This document shows positions 33,995 to 43,888 of a stretch of DNA of 64,000 nt, piece by piece (the stretch's first letter is position 1; each line of letters opens with the position of its first letter). The notes below the pieces were generated by a model. It had not been told where the DNA came from. It searched no databases and worked only from the letters and a program-made list of their open reading frames with translations. Origin of the DNA: Polaribacter sp. NJDZ03. GTDB taxonomy: Bacteria > Bacteroidota > Bacteroidia > Flavobacteriales > Flavobacteriaceae. The translations under genes and the position numbers were made by a program. The DNA is taken from positions 2,021,501-2,085,500 of the forward strand of contig NZ_CP079195.1 in the NCBI RefSeq assembly GCF_019263805.1, written 5' to 3'.

Positions 33995-36639
33995 TTACCT
34001 TACAAATCTATACGTTGCTTTTATTAAAAAAGTACTTTCTAAAGGTTTGTCTAAAATTTGGTTTCTAAAGCTTCTTGATAATGAATTTCTAGCATCATCA
34101 GAACCAGCGCCACCTCTTGCCCAAACAAAAAACAACTCAGAGCCTGGTATATACTCCCATCTTGCCACTAAGTTTGTTCTAAATTGTACATAAGAAAAAT
34201 CTGGGTTCTTAAATGTGTAATCTGCAATTGCATCTAAATTTTCATCAATAGAAAAACGATCATTGTTTTCAGAAATCTCATTCTCATTATACATCCTTAC
34301 CCTGTCATTGATACTAGATGCTGTTGAATTAGTAACGTAATTAAAATCGGAATATCTTCCACGAGCAATATAAGGTTGCCCATAAAACTGAATAGACATA
34401 TTAGGATTTAAACTATAGTTTAATCGTAAAGTTGTTGTCCACGAATCATTTTCAATATTTCCTAAAATATATCTTTTTAAATTACCAAAATCTTTAGTTG
34501 TGACATATTGAGATTTATCAGAAGTTTTTTCCAATACATTTTCTAAAGACATACTAAAAGAATTGAAAGGTTGGTAATTTATTTTAAACTCATATTTATC
34601 TGTATCACTTACGTTTTCTTCACTTCTAATACGAACATAACCAAGTTTAAGACTAAATTTTTTACTCTTATCCGTTTCTACAAAAGCATATATAAATTTA
34701 TCATCTGCTACTTTAAAGCGCGGTCCACCTCTTAAAAAAGAGTTTCTATGCATTTGCGTACTAGATCCCATACCTATATTTGAAGACCAATTATTTTTCC
34801 AATTAACCCTTCCTTCAACTGCAAAACGAGATTTATTTAAATTGCCTCCAAAATCGTAAATAGTAGATTGCTCCGCACTTAAATCTATATCTCTATAAAT
34901 ACCTTTAGGAATTTGCCATAAATATCTTACTTGTGTAAATTGAATCATTTCATCTGTCTGACGTAAAAAGCCAACATCATTCAATTCTAATTCTGGCGAA
35001 CGCCAAATAAAACCTCCATTATAACGCCAGTTTCCTCCACCTTGTTTCCCAAATTTAACTCTACCTCCACTTCCTGTTAGCGAGGTTCTAGTTGGATCTA
35101 AATCTACATAATCTGCATCTGGTCTTTGAAATAACCTGGCAATAGATGTTTGTGTATCTAAAATTGCTTCTTCACTTCCTTTAACATGACTTAAAATTGT
35201 ATTCCCTTCCAAATAAAAATCTCTATTATGCCAAGTATGTCTAAAATCTACTCCTCCTGTATAAGCAGCTTTGTGTAATTCAGGAAAATTATCATCTAAA
35301 TTTCTGTTTGTTGCTGTAAAAATTCCTCCTATAAAAGAATTACGCTCGTTAAAATCTTTTTGAGCCCTGGCAACAAAAAAGTTTGTTAAAGGCTCTACAA
35401 TTTCTTTTCTGGTATTACCATTTGTTTCTTTAATTTTTGCAAATTCATTTGCTGTAACACTTTCTAAAACACCAATAGACCAACCATTCTGTGTTTTTCC
35501 TGAAAATTTTGCAGCACCTAAAATAGTTGAATTCTGTGGTACATCTGCAAATTCATCATCTTGTAAAATAAGATCAGTTTCTATATTATTACCAACTTTT
35601 TTATGAGGATTTCTACCGATTCTTCTACTATAAAAAATGTTATCACTTCCGTCAGCAAACTCAAAATTGAAAATATTCTTATTTTCAACAAAAAAAGGAC
35701 GCTGTTCTTTAAAAAATATTTGAAATCCATCTAAAGCAATCGCTCCTGGATCTGCTTCTACTTGTCCAAAATCTGGGTTTATCGTTAAGTCTAGCGTTAA
35801 ATCGTTTGTAATTCCAATTTTAGCATCTAAACCCGCATTTAGTTTAAAATCACTTCCATCTCTAAACGGGTTATTCCCCTCTTTTGGATAAGAATCATAT
35901 TGTAAAACTGCAAAAGGCTGAATTTCTAATTGTTTTTGCGATACTAAATCTATTAATCCATGCAACTCACCAGCTTCACTAATAAACCCAGATTGAGAAT
36001 TTGGAATTCTTTGCCATAAAGATCGTTCTTGTTTTCTAAAAAAAGTTCGATTAATATTAAACCCCCATATTTGTTCTTTTGCATTACCAAAGCGTAACTG
36101 GCTAAAAGGAATTTTCATTTCTACGGTATAGCCTTTGTTATCTACCTTAGCATCTGTATACCAAATAGGGTTCCAACTATCATCCCAATTATCGCCATTT
36201 TGCGTAACAATTTCTTCACCTTTTACCCCTGCAGCAGTTGTTGTAAATGCAAATGCGGTTCTTTTATCATGATAACTATCAATAATTACATTTACCCTAT
36301 CTCCAGCAAAACCATCTCTACGTGTAAGTCTTTGCTGAATTAATTCTGGTTTATCATCAAAAGCTCTAATAGCAATGTATAAATACTTATCATCATACAT
36401 TACTTTAAATTTTGTTTGATGCATTGGTGCAACTCCTTCATTTGGTTCTTTCTGTACGAAGTCTGATGACCATTCTACAACATTCCAAGCATCTTCCGAG
36501 ATAACACCATCTATTATTGGTACTTCTTTTAATTTCTTTGTATTATAAACTCTTTTTGGTATAATTTCATTCGTTGATTCTTGCGAATAGGTAGTAAACG
36601 AAATACTTACTATTAATAATAAAATAAATAAAATTTCAT
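33995..36639 (-). CDS. CBM9-like/DUF5916 outer-membrane protein with 5' frameshift
   Basis: The open frame runs from 36637 to 33995, about 880 codons. It starts with signal-peptide sequence (EILFILLLIVSISFTTYSQ), continues into a CBM9-like beta-sandwich (IIDGVISEDAWNVVEW, MYDDKYLYIAIRAFDD, GYTVEMKIPFSQLRF) and then a large DUF5916 beta-barrel-like region (DLTINPDFGQVEADPG, FFVENKNIF). The only sensible ATG, at 36639, is out of frame by one base: ATGAAATTTT reads into a stop, whereas one more A would give MKILFILLLIVSIS. An internal ATG at 36424 would cut into the first domain. It is either a frameshifted gene or a sequencing error. The family is of unknown function. Confidence 0.82.
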
Positions 36640-36690
36640 ATGGATGGTTGGCTAGTATAAAGATTGCGTAAAATGCCCTTAATTATACGA

Positions 36691-36698
36691 CAAAAGTA
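36691..36698 (-). promoter_or_regulatory. -7 box of the DUF5916 gene
   Basis: On the minus strand TACTTTTG (36698-36691) matches TAnnTTTG and lies 52 bases upstream of the ATG at 36639. This supports a gene start at 36639 rather than 36424. Confidence 0.5.
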
Positions 36699-36782
36699 AC
36701 TTTTATTATCTTAAAAATTTTGAGAACTACTAACATGTAAAAAACATTAATACATTAAGTACAAAATAAATCTAAAGCACTA

Positions 36783-36813
36783 TTTGTCAATCAAATAAAA
36801 TACAGTACATTTG
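36783..36813 (+). promoter_or_regulatory. Promoter of the ribosomal-protein operon
   Basis: TTTG (36783-36786) and TACATTTG (36806-36813) are separated by 19 bases, an exact match to the Bacteroidetes vegetative promoter TTTG-N19-TAnnTTTG. The rplM ATG lies 57 bases downstream of the -7 box. Confidence 0.85.
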
Positions 36814-36869
36814 CACTCCTTTTTTAAGGAAAATTCAATTATTAATAAACAAAAACTAATAGTGTAATT

Positions 36870-37325
36870 ATGAACACATTAAGTTACAAAACAGTATCAG
36901 CAAACAGCGCTACCGTAAACAAGGAGTGGGTTTTAGTTGATGCAGACGGGCAAACGTTGGGTCGTCTAGCTTCTAAAGTAGCAAAGCTAATTAGAGGTAA
37001 AAACAAACCTAATTTTACTCCTCACGTAGATTGTGGAGATAACGTGGTTATCATCAACGCAGAAAAAATTAACCTTACTGGTAACAAATGGAGAGACAAA
37101 TCTTACATTCGTCACACAGGTTATCCAGGAGGACAAAGATCGTTAACTGCAACAGAAATGTTTGAGAAAGATCCTACAAGATTAATCGAAAAAGCAGTAA
37201 AAGGAATGTTACCTAAAAATATTTTAGGAGCAGCACTTTACAGAAACTTGTATGTATATGCAGGTACAGAGCACAAACACGCAGGTCAAGCACCTAAAGC
37301 TATTAACCTTAACGATCTTAAATAA
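36870..37325 (+). CDS. rplM: 50S ribosomal protein L13
   Basis: The 151-residue protein matches L13 throughout: WVLVDADGQTLGRLASKVAK, the GKNKPNFTPHVDCGD segment, NAEKINLTGNKWRDKSY, TGYPGG and GMLPKNILG. It assembles early in the 50S subunit. It leads a six-gene translation cluster from a consensus promoter. Its TAA overlaps the rpsI ATG by one base (TAATG), so the two are translationally coupled. Confidence 0.98.
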   Translation: MNTLSYKTVSANSATVNKEWVLVDADGQTLGRLASKVAKLIRGKNKPNFTPHVDCGDNVVIINAEKINLTGNKWRDKSYIRHTGYPGGQRSLTATEMFEKDPTRLIEKAVKGMLPKNILGAALYRNLYVYAGTEHKHAGQAPKAINLNDLK

Positions 37326-37711
37326 TGGATATAGTACATAAAATCGGTAGAAGAAAAACAGCTGTTGCTCGTATTTATCTTTCTGAAGGAACAGGAAACA
37401 TTACAGTAAACAAAAAAGATTATAAAAATTACTTTACTACTGGAACTTTACAGTACAAAGTACAACAACCTTTAATGTTAACAGAAAACTTAGAGTCTTA
37501 CGACATTAAAGTTAATGTTTACGGTGGTGGTGTAACAGGACAAGCAGAAGCTATCCGTTTAGCTATTACAAGAGCTTTAGTTCATATTGATGCAGATCAT
37601 AGAATTGTCTTGAAACCAGAAGGTTTATTAACTCGTGACCCAAGAATGGTTGAACGTAAGAAATTCGGTCAGAAAAAAGCACGTAAAAAATTCCAATTCT
37701 CGAAACGTTAA
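37325..37711 (+). CDS. rpsI: 30S ribosomal protein S9
   Basis: A 128-residue protein with the S9 signatures IGRRKTAVARIYL, GGGVTGQAEAIRLAITRAL and the C-terminal LLTRDPRMVERKKFGQKKAR ending in SKR. The last basic residues reach the P-site tRNA. The rplM-rpsI pairing is nearly universal. A structured 145-base spacer separates it from rpsB. Confidence 0.98.
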   Translation: MDIVHKIGRRKTAVARIYLSEGTGNITVNKKDYKNYFTTGTLQYKVQQPLMLTENLESYDIKVNVYGGGVTGQAEAIRLAITRALVHIDADHRIVLKPEGLLTRDPRMVERKKFGQKKARKKFQFSKR

Positions 37712-37749
37712 TATTTGTCAGAATTTATTCTGCACTATATTATATCGAG

Positions 37750-37821
37750 AACTGTTATTATATTTTAATATTAAACAGTTTAGCATCTAAATAGTTAGGA
37801 CTCGAAAGACTACCTAACTAT
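37750..37821 (+). promoter_or_regulatory. Two inverted repeats in the rpsB leader
   Basis: AACTGTT/AACAGTT (37750-37756, 37774-37780) and ATAGTTAGG/CCTAACTAT (37791-37799, 37813-37821) form two consecutive stems, the second a perfect 9 bp. Neither is followed by a T-run, so a terminator is unlikely. The position, 35 bases before the rpsB ATG, suits a leader for S2 autoregulation, known in other bacteria, but no known motif is recognised. Confidence 0.4.
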
Positions 37822-37856
37822 TGATTTCAAAACAGAAAGTAAACACATTTAAGAAA

Positions 37857-38651
37857 ATGGCAAACGTAAATATTCAAGAGTTATTAGATAGTGGTGTACA
37901 CTTTGGACACTTAACTAGAAAATGGAACCCAAACATGGCTCCATACATTTATACAGAACGTAATGGTGTACACATCATCGATTTGTATAAAACAGCAGCA
38001 AAAATAGAAGAAACTTCAGAAGCTTTAAAAAAGATCGCTAACTCTGGACGTAAAATTTTATTTGTAGCTACTAAAAAGCAAGCAAAAGATATTGTTGCAG
38101 AAAAAGCAAAAGCAGTAAACATGCCTTACATCACAGAAAGATGGCCTGGTGGTATGTTAACAAACTTTATTACTATTAGAAAAGCTGTTAAGAAAATGGC
38201 TCATATTGATAGAATGAAGTTAGATGGATCTTTTGATGCATTATCTAAAAGAGAAAAATTACAAATCAATCGTCAGAGAGAAAAATTAGAAAAGAATTTA
38301 GGTTCTATTTCAGATATGACTCGTTTACCTGGTGCATTATTTGTAGTAGATATTAAAAAAGAGCACATTGCAGTAGCAGAAGCTCAAAAATTAAGTATTC
38401 CTATTTTTGCAATGGTTGATACAAACTCTGATCCTAGATTAGTAGATTTTATCATTCCAGCAAATGATGATGCTTCTAAGTCTATAGACAAAGTATTATC
38501 TTATGTTACTAATGCAATTGCAGAAGGTTTATCAGATAGAAAAGCAGACAAAGAAAAAGTAAAAGAAACTAAAGAAGTTGCAGCTCCAAAAGCTGAAGCA
38601 GCAGCTCCTAAGGCAGAAGTTACTGAAGCACCTGCTGAAGAAAAAAAATAA
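37857..38651 (+). CDS. rpsB: 30S ribosomal protein S2
   Basis: From ATG 37857 the protein is 264 residues, starting MANVNIQELLDSGVHFGHL. An earlier TTG frame at 37821 adds non-conserved residues and lies in the leader stem. S2 features include KWNPNMAPYIYTERNGVHII, ILFVATKKQAKDIV, ERWPGGMLTNF and PGALFVVDIKKEHIAVAEA. The Ala/Pro/Glu-rich C-terminal tail (about residues 240-264) is typical of Bacteroidetes. tsf follows 24 bases downstream. Confidence 0.97.
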   Translation: MANVNIQELLDSGVHFGHLTRKWNPNMAPYIYTERNGVHIIDLYKTAAKIEETSEALKKIANSGRKILFVATKKQAKDIVAEKAKAVNMPYITERWPGGMLTNFITIRKAVKKMAHIDRMKLDGSFDALSKREKLQINRQREKLEKNLGSISDMTRLPGALFVVDIKKEHIAVAEAQKLSIPIFAMVDTNSDPRLVDFIIPANDDASKSIDKVLSYVTNAIAEGLSDRKADKEKVKETKEVAAPKAEAAAPKAEVTEAPAEEKK

Positions 38652-38675
38652 TTCTAACTAAAAAACATACATAAC

Positions 38676-39647
38676 ATGGAAACAGTAAAGATTAGTGCTG
38701 CTGATGTTAAAAAATTAAGAGAAGCAACTGGAGCTGGAATGATGGACTGTAAAAAGGCATTAGTTGAGGCTGTTGGTGATTTTGATAAAGCAATTGATAT
38801 TTTACGTAAAAAAGGTCAAAAAATTGCTGCAAAAAGAGCTGATAGAGAATCTACAGAAGGAGTTGCAGTAACAAAAATCAATGCTGATAATACTGTTGGA
38901 GTAGCAATCGTATTAGCTTGTGAAACTGATTTTGTTGGTAAAAATGATGCTTTCGTAGCATTAGGAAGTCAATTTGCAGAAATTGCTTTAAATCATGCTG
39001 ATAAAGAATCTTTCTTAGCTGCTGATTTTGGAGGAATGACTGTTGCTGATAAATTAATTGAGCAAACTGGTGTTATTGGAGAAAAGTTAGAGATAACTGC
39101 TTTTGAGAAAATCGAAGCTGCTTATGTTGGTGCCTATACTCACATTGGTAAAATTGCTGCATTAGTTGGTTTAACTGCTGCTGTTGATAATGCTGATGTA
39201 TTATCTAAAGACGTAGCTATGCAAATAGCATCTATGGGAGCATCTACTTTATCTTATAAAGATTTTGATCCTGCATTTGTTGCTGCTGAAACAGAAGCAA
39301 GAATTGCTGTAATTGAAAAAGATAATATTGAATTAGGAAGATTAGGGAAAACGTTGAAAAACGTACCTCAATATATTTCTATGTCTCAATTATCTGATGA
39401 AATTTTAGCTAAAGCTGAAGAAGCTGCTAAAGCGGAATTAGCTGCAGAAGGAAAACCAGAAAAAATCTGGGATAGAATTTTACCAGGAAAAATGGAAAGA
39501 TTTATTGCAGACAATACAACTTTAGATTTAGAGCAATGTCTTTTAGACCAAGCTTTTATTAAAGATGAAAAGAAAAATGTTGCACAATATGTAAGTACAT
39601 ATGGTGATGTTTCTGTAAGTGGATTCAAAAGAGTTACTTTAGGATAA
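38676..39647 (+). CDS. tsf: Elongation factor Ts
   Basis: A 323-residue guanine nucleotide exchange factor for EF-Tu. Conserved features are LREATGAGMMDCKKALVEA, IDILRKKGQKIAAKRADR with the GVAV sequence, ALACETDFVG-like VLACETDFVGKNDAFV, and the C-terminal GKMERFIADNTTL and DEKKNVAQYV. It is larger than E. coli EF-Ts because of the inserted core region usual in Bacteroidetes. A strong terminator separates it from pyrH. Confidence 0.97.
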   Translation: METVKISAADVKKLREATGAGMMDCKKALVEAVGDFDKAIDILRKKGQKIAAKRADRESTEGVAVTKINADNTVGVAIVLACETDFVGKNDAFVALGSQFAEIALNHADKESFLAADFGGMTVADKLIEQTGVIGEKLEITAFEKIEAAYVGAYTHIGKIAALVGLTAAVDNADVLSKDVAMQIASMGASTLSYKDFDPAFVAAETEARIAVIEKDNIELGRLGKTLKNVPQYISMSQLSDEILAKAEEAAKAELAAEGKPEKIWDRILPGKMERFIADNTTLDLEQCLLDQAFIKDEKKNVAQYVSTYGDVSVSGFKRVTLG

Positions 39648-39690
39648 ACATGTATCTTCTATTCTTGTGAAGACAAGAACATAAATATTT

Positions 39691-39732
39691 AAAACCTCGC
39701 ATTCTATAATTTTAGAATTGCGAGGTTTTTTT
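39691..39732 (+). terminator. Terminator after tsf
   Basis: AAACCTCGCA plus TTCTA pair with TAGAA plus TTGCGAGGTTT (one mismatch) and are followed by a T-run. It ends the rplM-rpsI-rpsB-tsf transcript. Confidence 0.88.
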
Positions 39733-39766
39733 GTATCTCAAAAAAACAAAACTCAAAAAAAAAGCT

Positions 39767-39774
39767 TAATTTTG
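39767..39774 (+). promoter_or_regulatory. -7 box of pyrH-frr
   Basis: TAATTTTG matches TAnnTTTG and lies 20 bases before the pyrH ATG, just after the tsf terminator. pyrH-frr therefore has its own promoter. No TTTG is seen at -33. Confidence 0.55.
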
Positions 39775-39794
39775 CACAACTTTCAAAATAAACT

Positions 39795-40505
39795 ATGCAA
39801 TACAAGAGAATTCTTTTAAAATTAAGCGGAGAAGCTTTAATGGGCGAAAGACAATACGGAATTGATCCTAAACGTTTAGCTGAATACGCAAAAGAAATTA
39901 AAGAAGTAGTACAAAAAGGAATCGAAGTTGCCATTGTAATTGGCGGTGGAAATATCTTTAGAGGTGTTGCTGGTGCTGCAAATGGTATGGACCGCGTACA
40001 AGGAGACCACATGGGGATGTTAGCAACCTGTATTAACGGCTTAGCATTGCAAAGTGCATTAGAAGATGAAGATGTTCATACGCGATTGCAAACAGCTTTA
40101 GAAATTAAAGAAGTTGCAGAACCGTATATTAAAAGAAAAGCAATTCGTCACTTAGAAAAAGGAAGAGTTGTAATCTTTGGAGCAGGAACAGGTAATCCAT
40201 ATTTTACAACAGATACTGCTGCCGTTTTAAGAGCAATTGAAATAGATGCAGATGCTATATTAAAAGGAACTCGTGTAGACGGAATCTATGATGTAGATCC
40301 AGAAAAAAATAAAGATGCTATCAAATTTGAAAATATAACTTTTAAAGACGTAATTAAAAAAGGTCTTAAAGTGATGGATATGACTGCATTTACATTAAGT
40401 GAAGAAAACAAATTGCCAATTATTGTTTTTGACATGAACACGAATGGAAACTTAATGAAATTAGTTTCTGGTGAAAAAATTGGTACTATTGTTAATACTC
40501 ATTAA
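39795..40505 (+). CDS. pyrH: UMP kinase
   Basis: A 236-residue amino-acid-kinase-fold enzyme phosphorylating UMP to UDP. Features are [42 protein letters not shown] [14 protein letters not shown], and [24 protein letters not shown] is the UMP-binding loop of bacterial PyrH. It is placed next to frr, as in most bacteria, with a 29-base gap. Confidence 0.97.
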   Translation: MQYKRILLKLSGEALMGERQYGIDPKRLAEYAKEIKEVVQKGIEVAIVIGGGNIFRGVAGAANGMDRVQGDHMGMLATCINGLALQSALEDEDVHTRLQTALEIKEVAEPYIKRKAIRHLEKGRVVIFGAGTGNPYFTTDTAAVLRAIEIDADAILKGTRVDGIYDVDPEKNKDAIKFENITFKDVIKKGLKVMDMTAFTLSEENKLPIIVFDMNTNGNLMKLVSGEKIGTIVNTH

Positions 40506-40534
40506 TTAGAGTTTTTTAAAAAAATTTACTGACG

Positions 40535-41089
40535 ATGAACGAAGAAATTGAATTTATTCTTGATTCCGCTAAAGAGGCGATGAATAATGCTATTGAGCAT
40601 TTAATTAAAGAATTACGAACTATAAGAGCTGGTAAAGCAACACCTGCAATGTTAGCAAATGTAATGGTAGATTATTATGGATCTCTAACTCCGTTAGGAC
40701 AAATTGCAAATGTTACTACACCAGACCCAAGAACAATATCTGTACAACCTTGGGAGAAAAACATGTTACAACCTATAGAAAAAGCTATAATGGTTGCCAA
40801 CTTAGGTTTTAACCCAATGAATAATGGTGATATTATTATGATTAATGTACCGCCATTAACTGAAGAAAGAAGAATTGGTTTGGCTAAACAAGCCAAAGCA
40901 GAAGCAGAACACGCAAAAGTTGGTATTAGAAATGCCCGTAAAGATGCAAATAATGATATTAAAAAAACAGAGGCTTCAGACGATCTTAAAAAAATAACAG
41001 AAGCAGATGTGCAAAAATTAACAGATACTTTTATAAAGCAGATAGAAGAAAAACTAGCTGTAAAAGAAGTTGAAATAATGAAGGTTTAA
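40535..41089 (+). CDS. frr: Ribosome recycling factor
   Basis: The 184-residue protein has the three-helix/beta-domain RRF pattern: IKELRTIRAGKATPAMLANV, VDYYGSLTPLGQIANV, TVQPWEKN-like ISVQPWEKNM, PPLTEERRIGLAKQAK and the C-terminal helix. It splits the post-termination ribosome with EF-G. It is the last gene of the translation cluster and is followed by a hairpin terminator. Confidence 0.97.
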   Translation: MNEEIEFILDSAKEAMNNAIEHLIKELRTIRAGKATPAMLANVMVDYYGSLTPLGQIANVTTPDPRTISVQPWEKNMLQPIEKAIMVANLGFNPMNNGDIIMINVPPLTEERRIGLAKQAKAEAEHAKVGIRNARKDANNDIKKTEASDDLKKITEADVQKLTDTFIKQIEEKLAVKEVEIMKV

Positions 41090-41104
41090 AAAAACCGACA
41101 CAAT

Positions 41105-41140
41105 AAAAAAAGAGGGTGTTTCTTAACACTCTCTTTTTAT
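41105..41140 (+). terminator. Terminator after frr
   Basis: AAAGAGGGTGTT and AACACTCTCTTT pair with one mismatch around TCTT and are followed by T-rich sequence. Confidence 0.85.
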
Positions 41141-41184
41141 TTATAACAATATACAATTAATTACAATTTCTAAAATTTAACTAA

Positions 41185-43560
41185 ATGAATTTCTGGACAA
41201 AAGTTGCTGGTCTTATCTTAAGAAACCGTTATTTGGTTTTAATAGGTATTGCCATCATTACAGGTTTATTAGCTTCACAAATGAAGTATATGAAATTCTC
41301 ATATACAGAAGCAAATTTATTACCTGAAGATCACATAGCTAATCTAGAATACAATCAATTTTTAGAGATATTTGGAGAAGAAGGCAACCTGGTTATTTTA
41401 GGTATAAAAGATTCTACAGTATTTACACCTAAAAAATTTAATGCTTGGAATAATTTAGTTCAAAAATTTGATAGTTTAGAAGAAATAGATTTTACTATAT
41501 CTATTGCTGATATTCAAAAATTAAAAGCAGATAGAAAACAAAGAAAATTTGTACTAGAACCTTTGTATGAGAAAGAACCAACAACAACACAAGAAGTTCT
41601 AGATATAAAAAATCAGCTATTTGAAAAACTACCTTTCTACGATAATTTACTATTTAATAAAAAAACAGGTACATTACAGACTGCCATTTATATTAAAAAA
41701 GAAATTATAAATACACCACAACGTAGAGATTTTATTTTTGATATTTTAATACCAACCATAAATAAATTTGAAAAAGAAAATGATGTAGACATTCGAGTAT
41801 CCGGAATGCCCTACATTAGAACATTAAATGCACAAAATATTCAAGATGAAATACTACTATTTGTAGTAGGTGCATTAGGTATTACAGCAGTTATTTTCTT
41901 CTTTTTCTTTCGCTCATTTAGAGCAACCTTTATTACACTTTTAGTAGTAATGATAGGTGTTGTTTGGGCCTTTGGTTTTATAGGTTGGTTTGGTTATGAA
42001 ATAACCGTTTTATCGGCATTAATACCTCCGTTAATTATTGTTATTGGTGTACCAAATGCCGTTTTTCTTATTAATAAATATCAACAAGAAATAAAGAAAC
42101 ATGGCCAACAAGCAAAAGCTTTACAACGTGTAATTACTAAAGTGGGTAATGCTACTTTAATGACAAATATTACAACTGCATCTGGGTTTGCAACTTTTAT
42201 TTTTGTGAAAAGTAGTTTACTTAGAGAGTTTGGTATTTTAGCTTCAGTTAATATAATAAGTATCTTTATATTAGCCTTATTAATTATACCTATTTTATAT
42301 AGTTTTATGCCGCTTCCAAAGAAGAAGCATTTAAACCACTTAGAAACAAAGTGGATTGAAAATGTAGTGAATTGGATGGAAAAAATGGTAAGAAACCAAA
42401 GAATTACTATTTATTTTGCCACAGTTATTGTTATCGTTGCAGCAATTATAGGTGTTTATAAAATAAAAGTTTCTGGTAGTTTAATAGAAGACATGCCTAA
42501 AAGTTTAGAGTTTTATCAAGATATAAAATTCTTTGAAACCGAATTTGGCGGTATTATGCCTTTAGAGATTTTAGTTGATACTAAAAAGGAAAAAGGGGTA
42601 ATGAGTTTGTCTACTTTAAAAAAGATGGAAAAAATAAATGAAGCAATAGAATCTTTTCCAGAACTTTCTAAACCAATTTCTATCACCAATGTAGTAAAAT
42701 ACTCTAAACAAGCTTACTACAAAGGGAACCCTAAATATTATCAGTTACCAACAAGTCAAGAACAAAGTTACATTTTTGCATATACCAAAAATTCCAATAG
42801 TGATGCTAGTATGCTTAAAAACTTTGTAGACTCTACAGGTCGTTATGCAAGAATAACCACTTTTATGAAAGACATTGGTACTGAAAAGATGAATGTAATT
42901 CAAGAGCGCTTAAAAGAAGTAATTGCTAAAGAATTTCCGTCAGACAAATATGAAGTTTCTGTTACAGGTAAAGCATTAGTTTTTATAAAAGGAACCAATT
43001 ATTTAATTCACAATTTAGTTATTTCATTATCCTTAGCTATTTTATTAATTGCCATTTTTATGGCTTGGATGTTTAGATCTCCACCAATGATTTTCATTTC
43101 ATTACTGCCAAACATATTGCCATTATTAATTACAGCTGGTTTAATGGGGTATTTTGGTATTCCTATAAAACCATCAACCATACTTGTATTTAGTATTGCG
43201 TTCGGTATTTCTGTAGATGATACGATTCACTTTTTAGCAAAATACAGGCAAGAATTAATGGCTAATAATTGGCGTGTAAAACCATCTGTTTATGGAGCAC
43301 TAAGAGAAACAGGAGTAAGTATGTTCTATACTTCTATTGTACTCTTTTTTGGCTTTTTAACCTTTACACTTTCTAGTTTTGGAGGCACCATTGCATTAGG
43401 TGGCTTAGTCTCTGTAACCTTATTATTGGCAATGGTTTCTAACTTACTGTTATTACCTTCACTTTTATTAACTTTTGAAAAGAAAATAGCAAATAAAAAA
43501 GTATTTAAAGAACCTTCTATAAGAATTATTCCTCCAGAGGAAGATAAATTAGAAGAATAA
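41185..43560 (+). CDS. MMPL/RND-family exporter
   Basis: A 791-residue inner-membrane protein with 12 helices in two RND halves. Each half has one N-terminal helix, a soluble periplasmic domain and five clustered helices. The family signature GISVDDTIHFLAKYRQEL lies in the second half (about residue 670-690) and GVPNAVFLINKYQQEI in the first. Two MMPL/sterol-sensing-like modules suggest export of lipids or hydrophobic molecules powered by proton flux. No membrane-fusion or outer-membrane partner is adjacent, so the cargo is not known. Confidence 0.88.
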   Translation: MNFWTKVAGLILRNRYLVLIGIAIITGLLASQMKYMKFSYTEANLLPEDHIANLEYNQFLEIFGEEGNLVILGIKDSTVFTPKKFNAWNNLVQKFDSLEEIDFTISIADIQKLKADRKQRKFVLEPLYEKEPTTTQEVLDIKNQLFEKLPFYDNLLFNKKTGTLQTAIYIKKEIINTPQRRDFIFDILIPTINKFEKENDVDIRVSGMPYIRTLNAQNIQDEILLFVVGALGITAVIFFFFFRSFRATFITLLVVMIGVVWAFGFIGWFGYEITVLSALIPPLIIVIGVPNAVFLINKYQQEIKKHGQQAKALQRVITKVGNATLMTNITTASGFATFIFVKSSLLREFGILASVNIISIFILALLIIPILYSFMPLPKKKHLNHLETKWIENVVNWMEKMVRNQRITIYFATVIVIVAAIIGVYKIKVSGSLIEDMPKSLEFYQDIKFFETEFGGIMPLEILVDTKKEKGVMSLSTLKKMEKINEAIESFPELSKPISITNVVKYSKQAYYKGNPKYYQLPTSQEQSYIFAYTKNSNSDASMLKNFVDSTGRYARITTFMKDIGTEKMNVIQERLKEVIAKEFPSDKYEVSVTGKALVFIKGTNYLIHNLVISLSLAILLIAIFMAWMFRSPPMIFISLLPNILPLLITAGLMGYFGIPIKPSTILVFSIAFGISVDDTIHFLAKYRQELMANNWRVKPSVYGALRETGVSMFYTSIVLFFGFLTFTLSSFGGTIALGGLVSVTLLLAMVSNLLLLPSLLLTFEKKIANKKVFKEPSIRIIPPEEDKLEE

Positions 43561-43590
43561 ATCTTTAATTGATCTATAAATTTTTACTAA

Positions 43591-43627
43591 AAAAATCGGA
43601 TGTTATTGTCTAACATCCGATTTTTTA
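43591..43627 (+). terminator. Terminator of the MMPL exporter
   Basis: AAATCGGATGTT and AACATCCGATTT form a strong stem with a short loop (ATTGTCT region) and a following T-run. Confidence 0.9.
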
Positions 43628-43888
43628 GTGACTACAAGAAAAGACAATGAATAACGATAAAAATTAACAGTATTTTAAGCAAACCATACTTAAAACTACT
43701 GTAAAATATCATTGCTCATCTTCTTTCAAAAAAGTATCTTTACTCTTTAATAAAAAACAGTTTTTGTATATTCTACATACTTTTTTTGATAAACACCTCC
43801 TCTTTTATTAAAAGGAGAATATATCTAGAAAATAATAAGAATAATACAATCAATTAATAACATATATTTATATCAATATTATAAGAAT
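43628..43888. other. Upstream region of asnS with weak hairpin
   Basis: No ORF is seen. CTCCTCTTTTATTAAAAGGAG-type sequence near 43797-43817 (arms CTCC/GGAG and TTTT/AAAA) can form a small stem about 70 bases before asnS. I find no T-box or other recognisable riboswitch. Confidence 0.35.

Noticed and set aside
37821..37856. Upstream TTG start for rpsB
   Set aside because: It falls in the leader stem, and MANVNIQELL at 37857 is the conserved S2 start.
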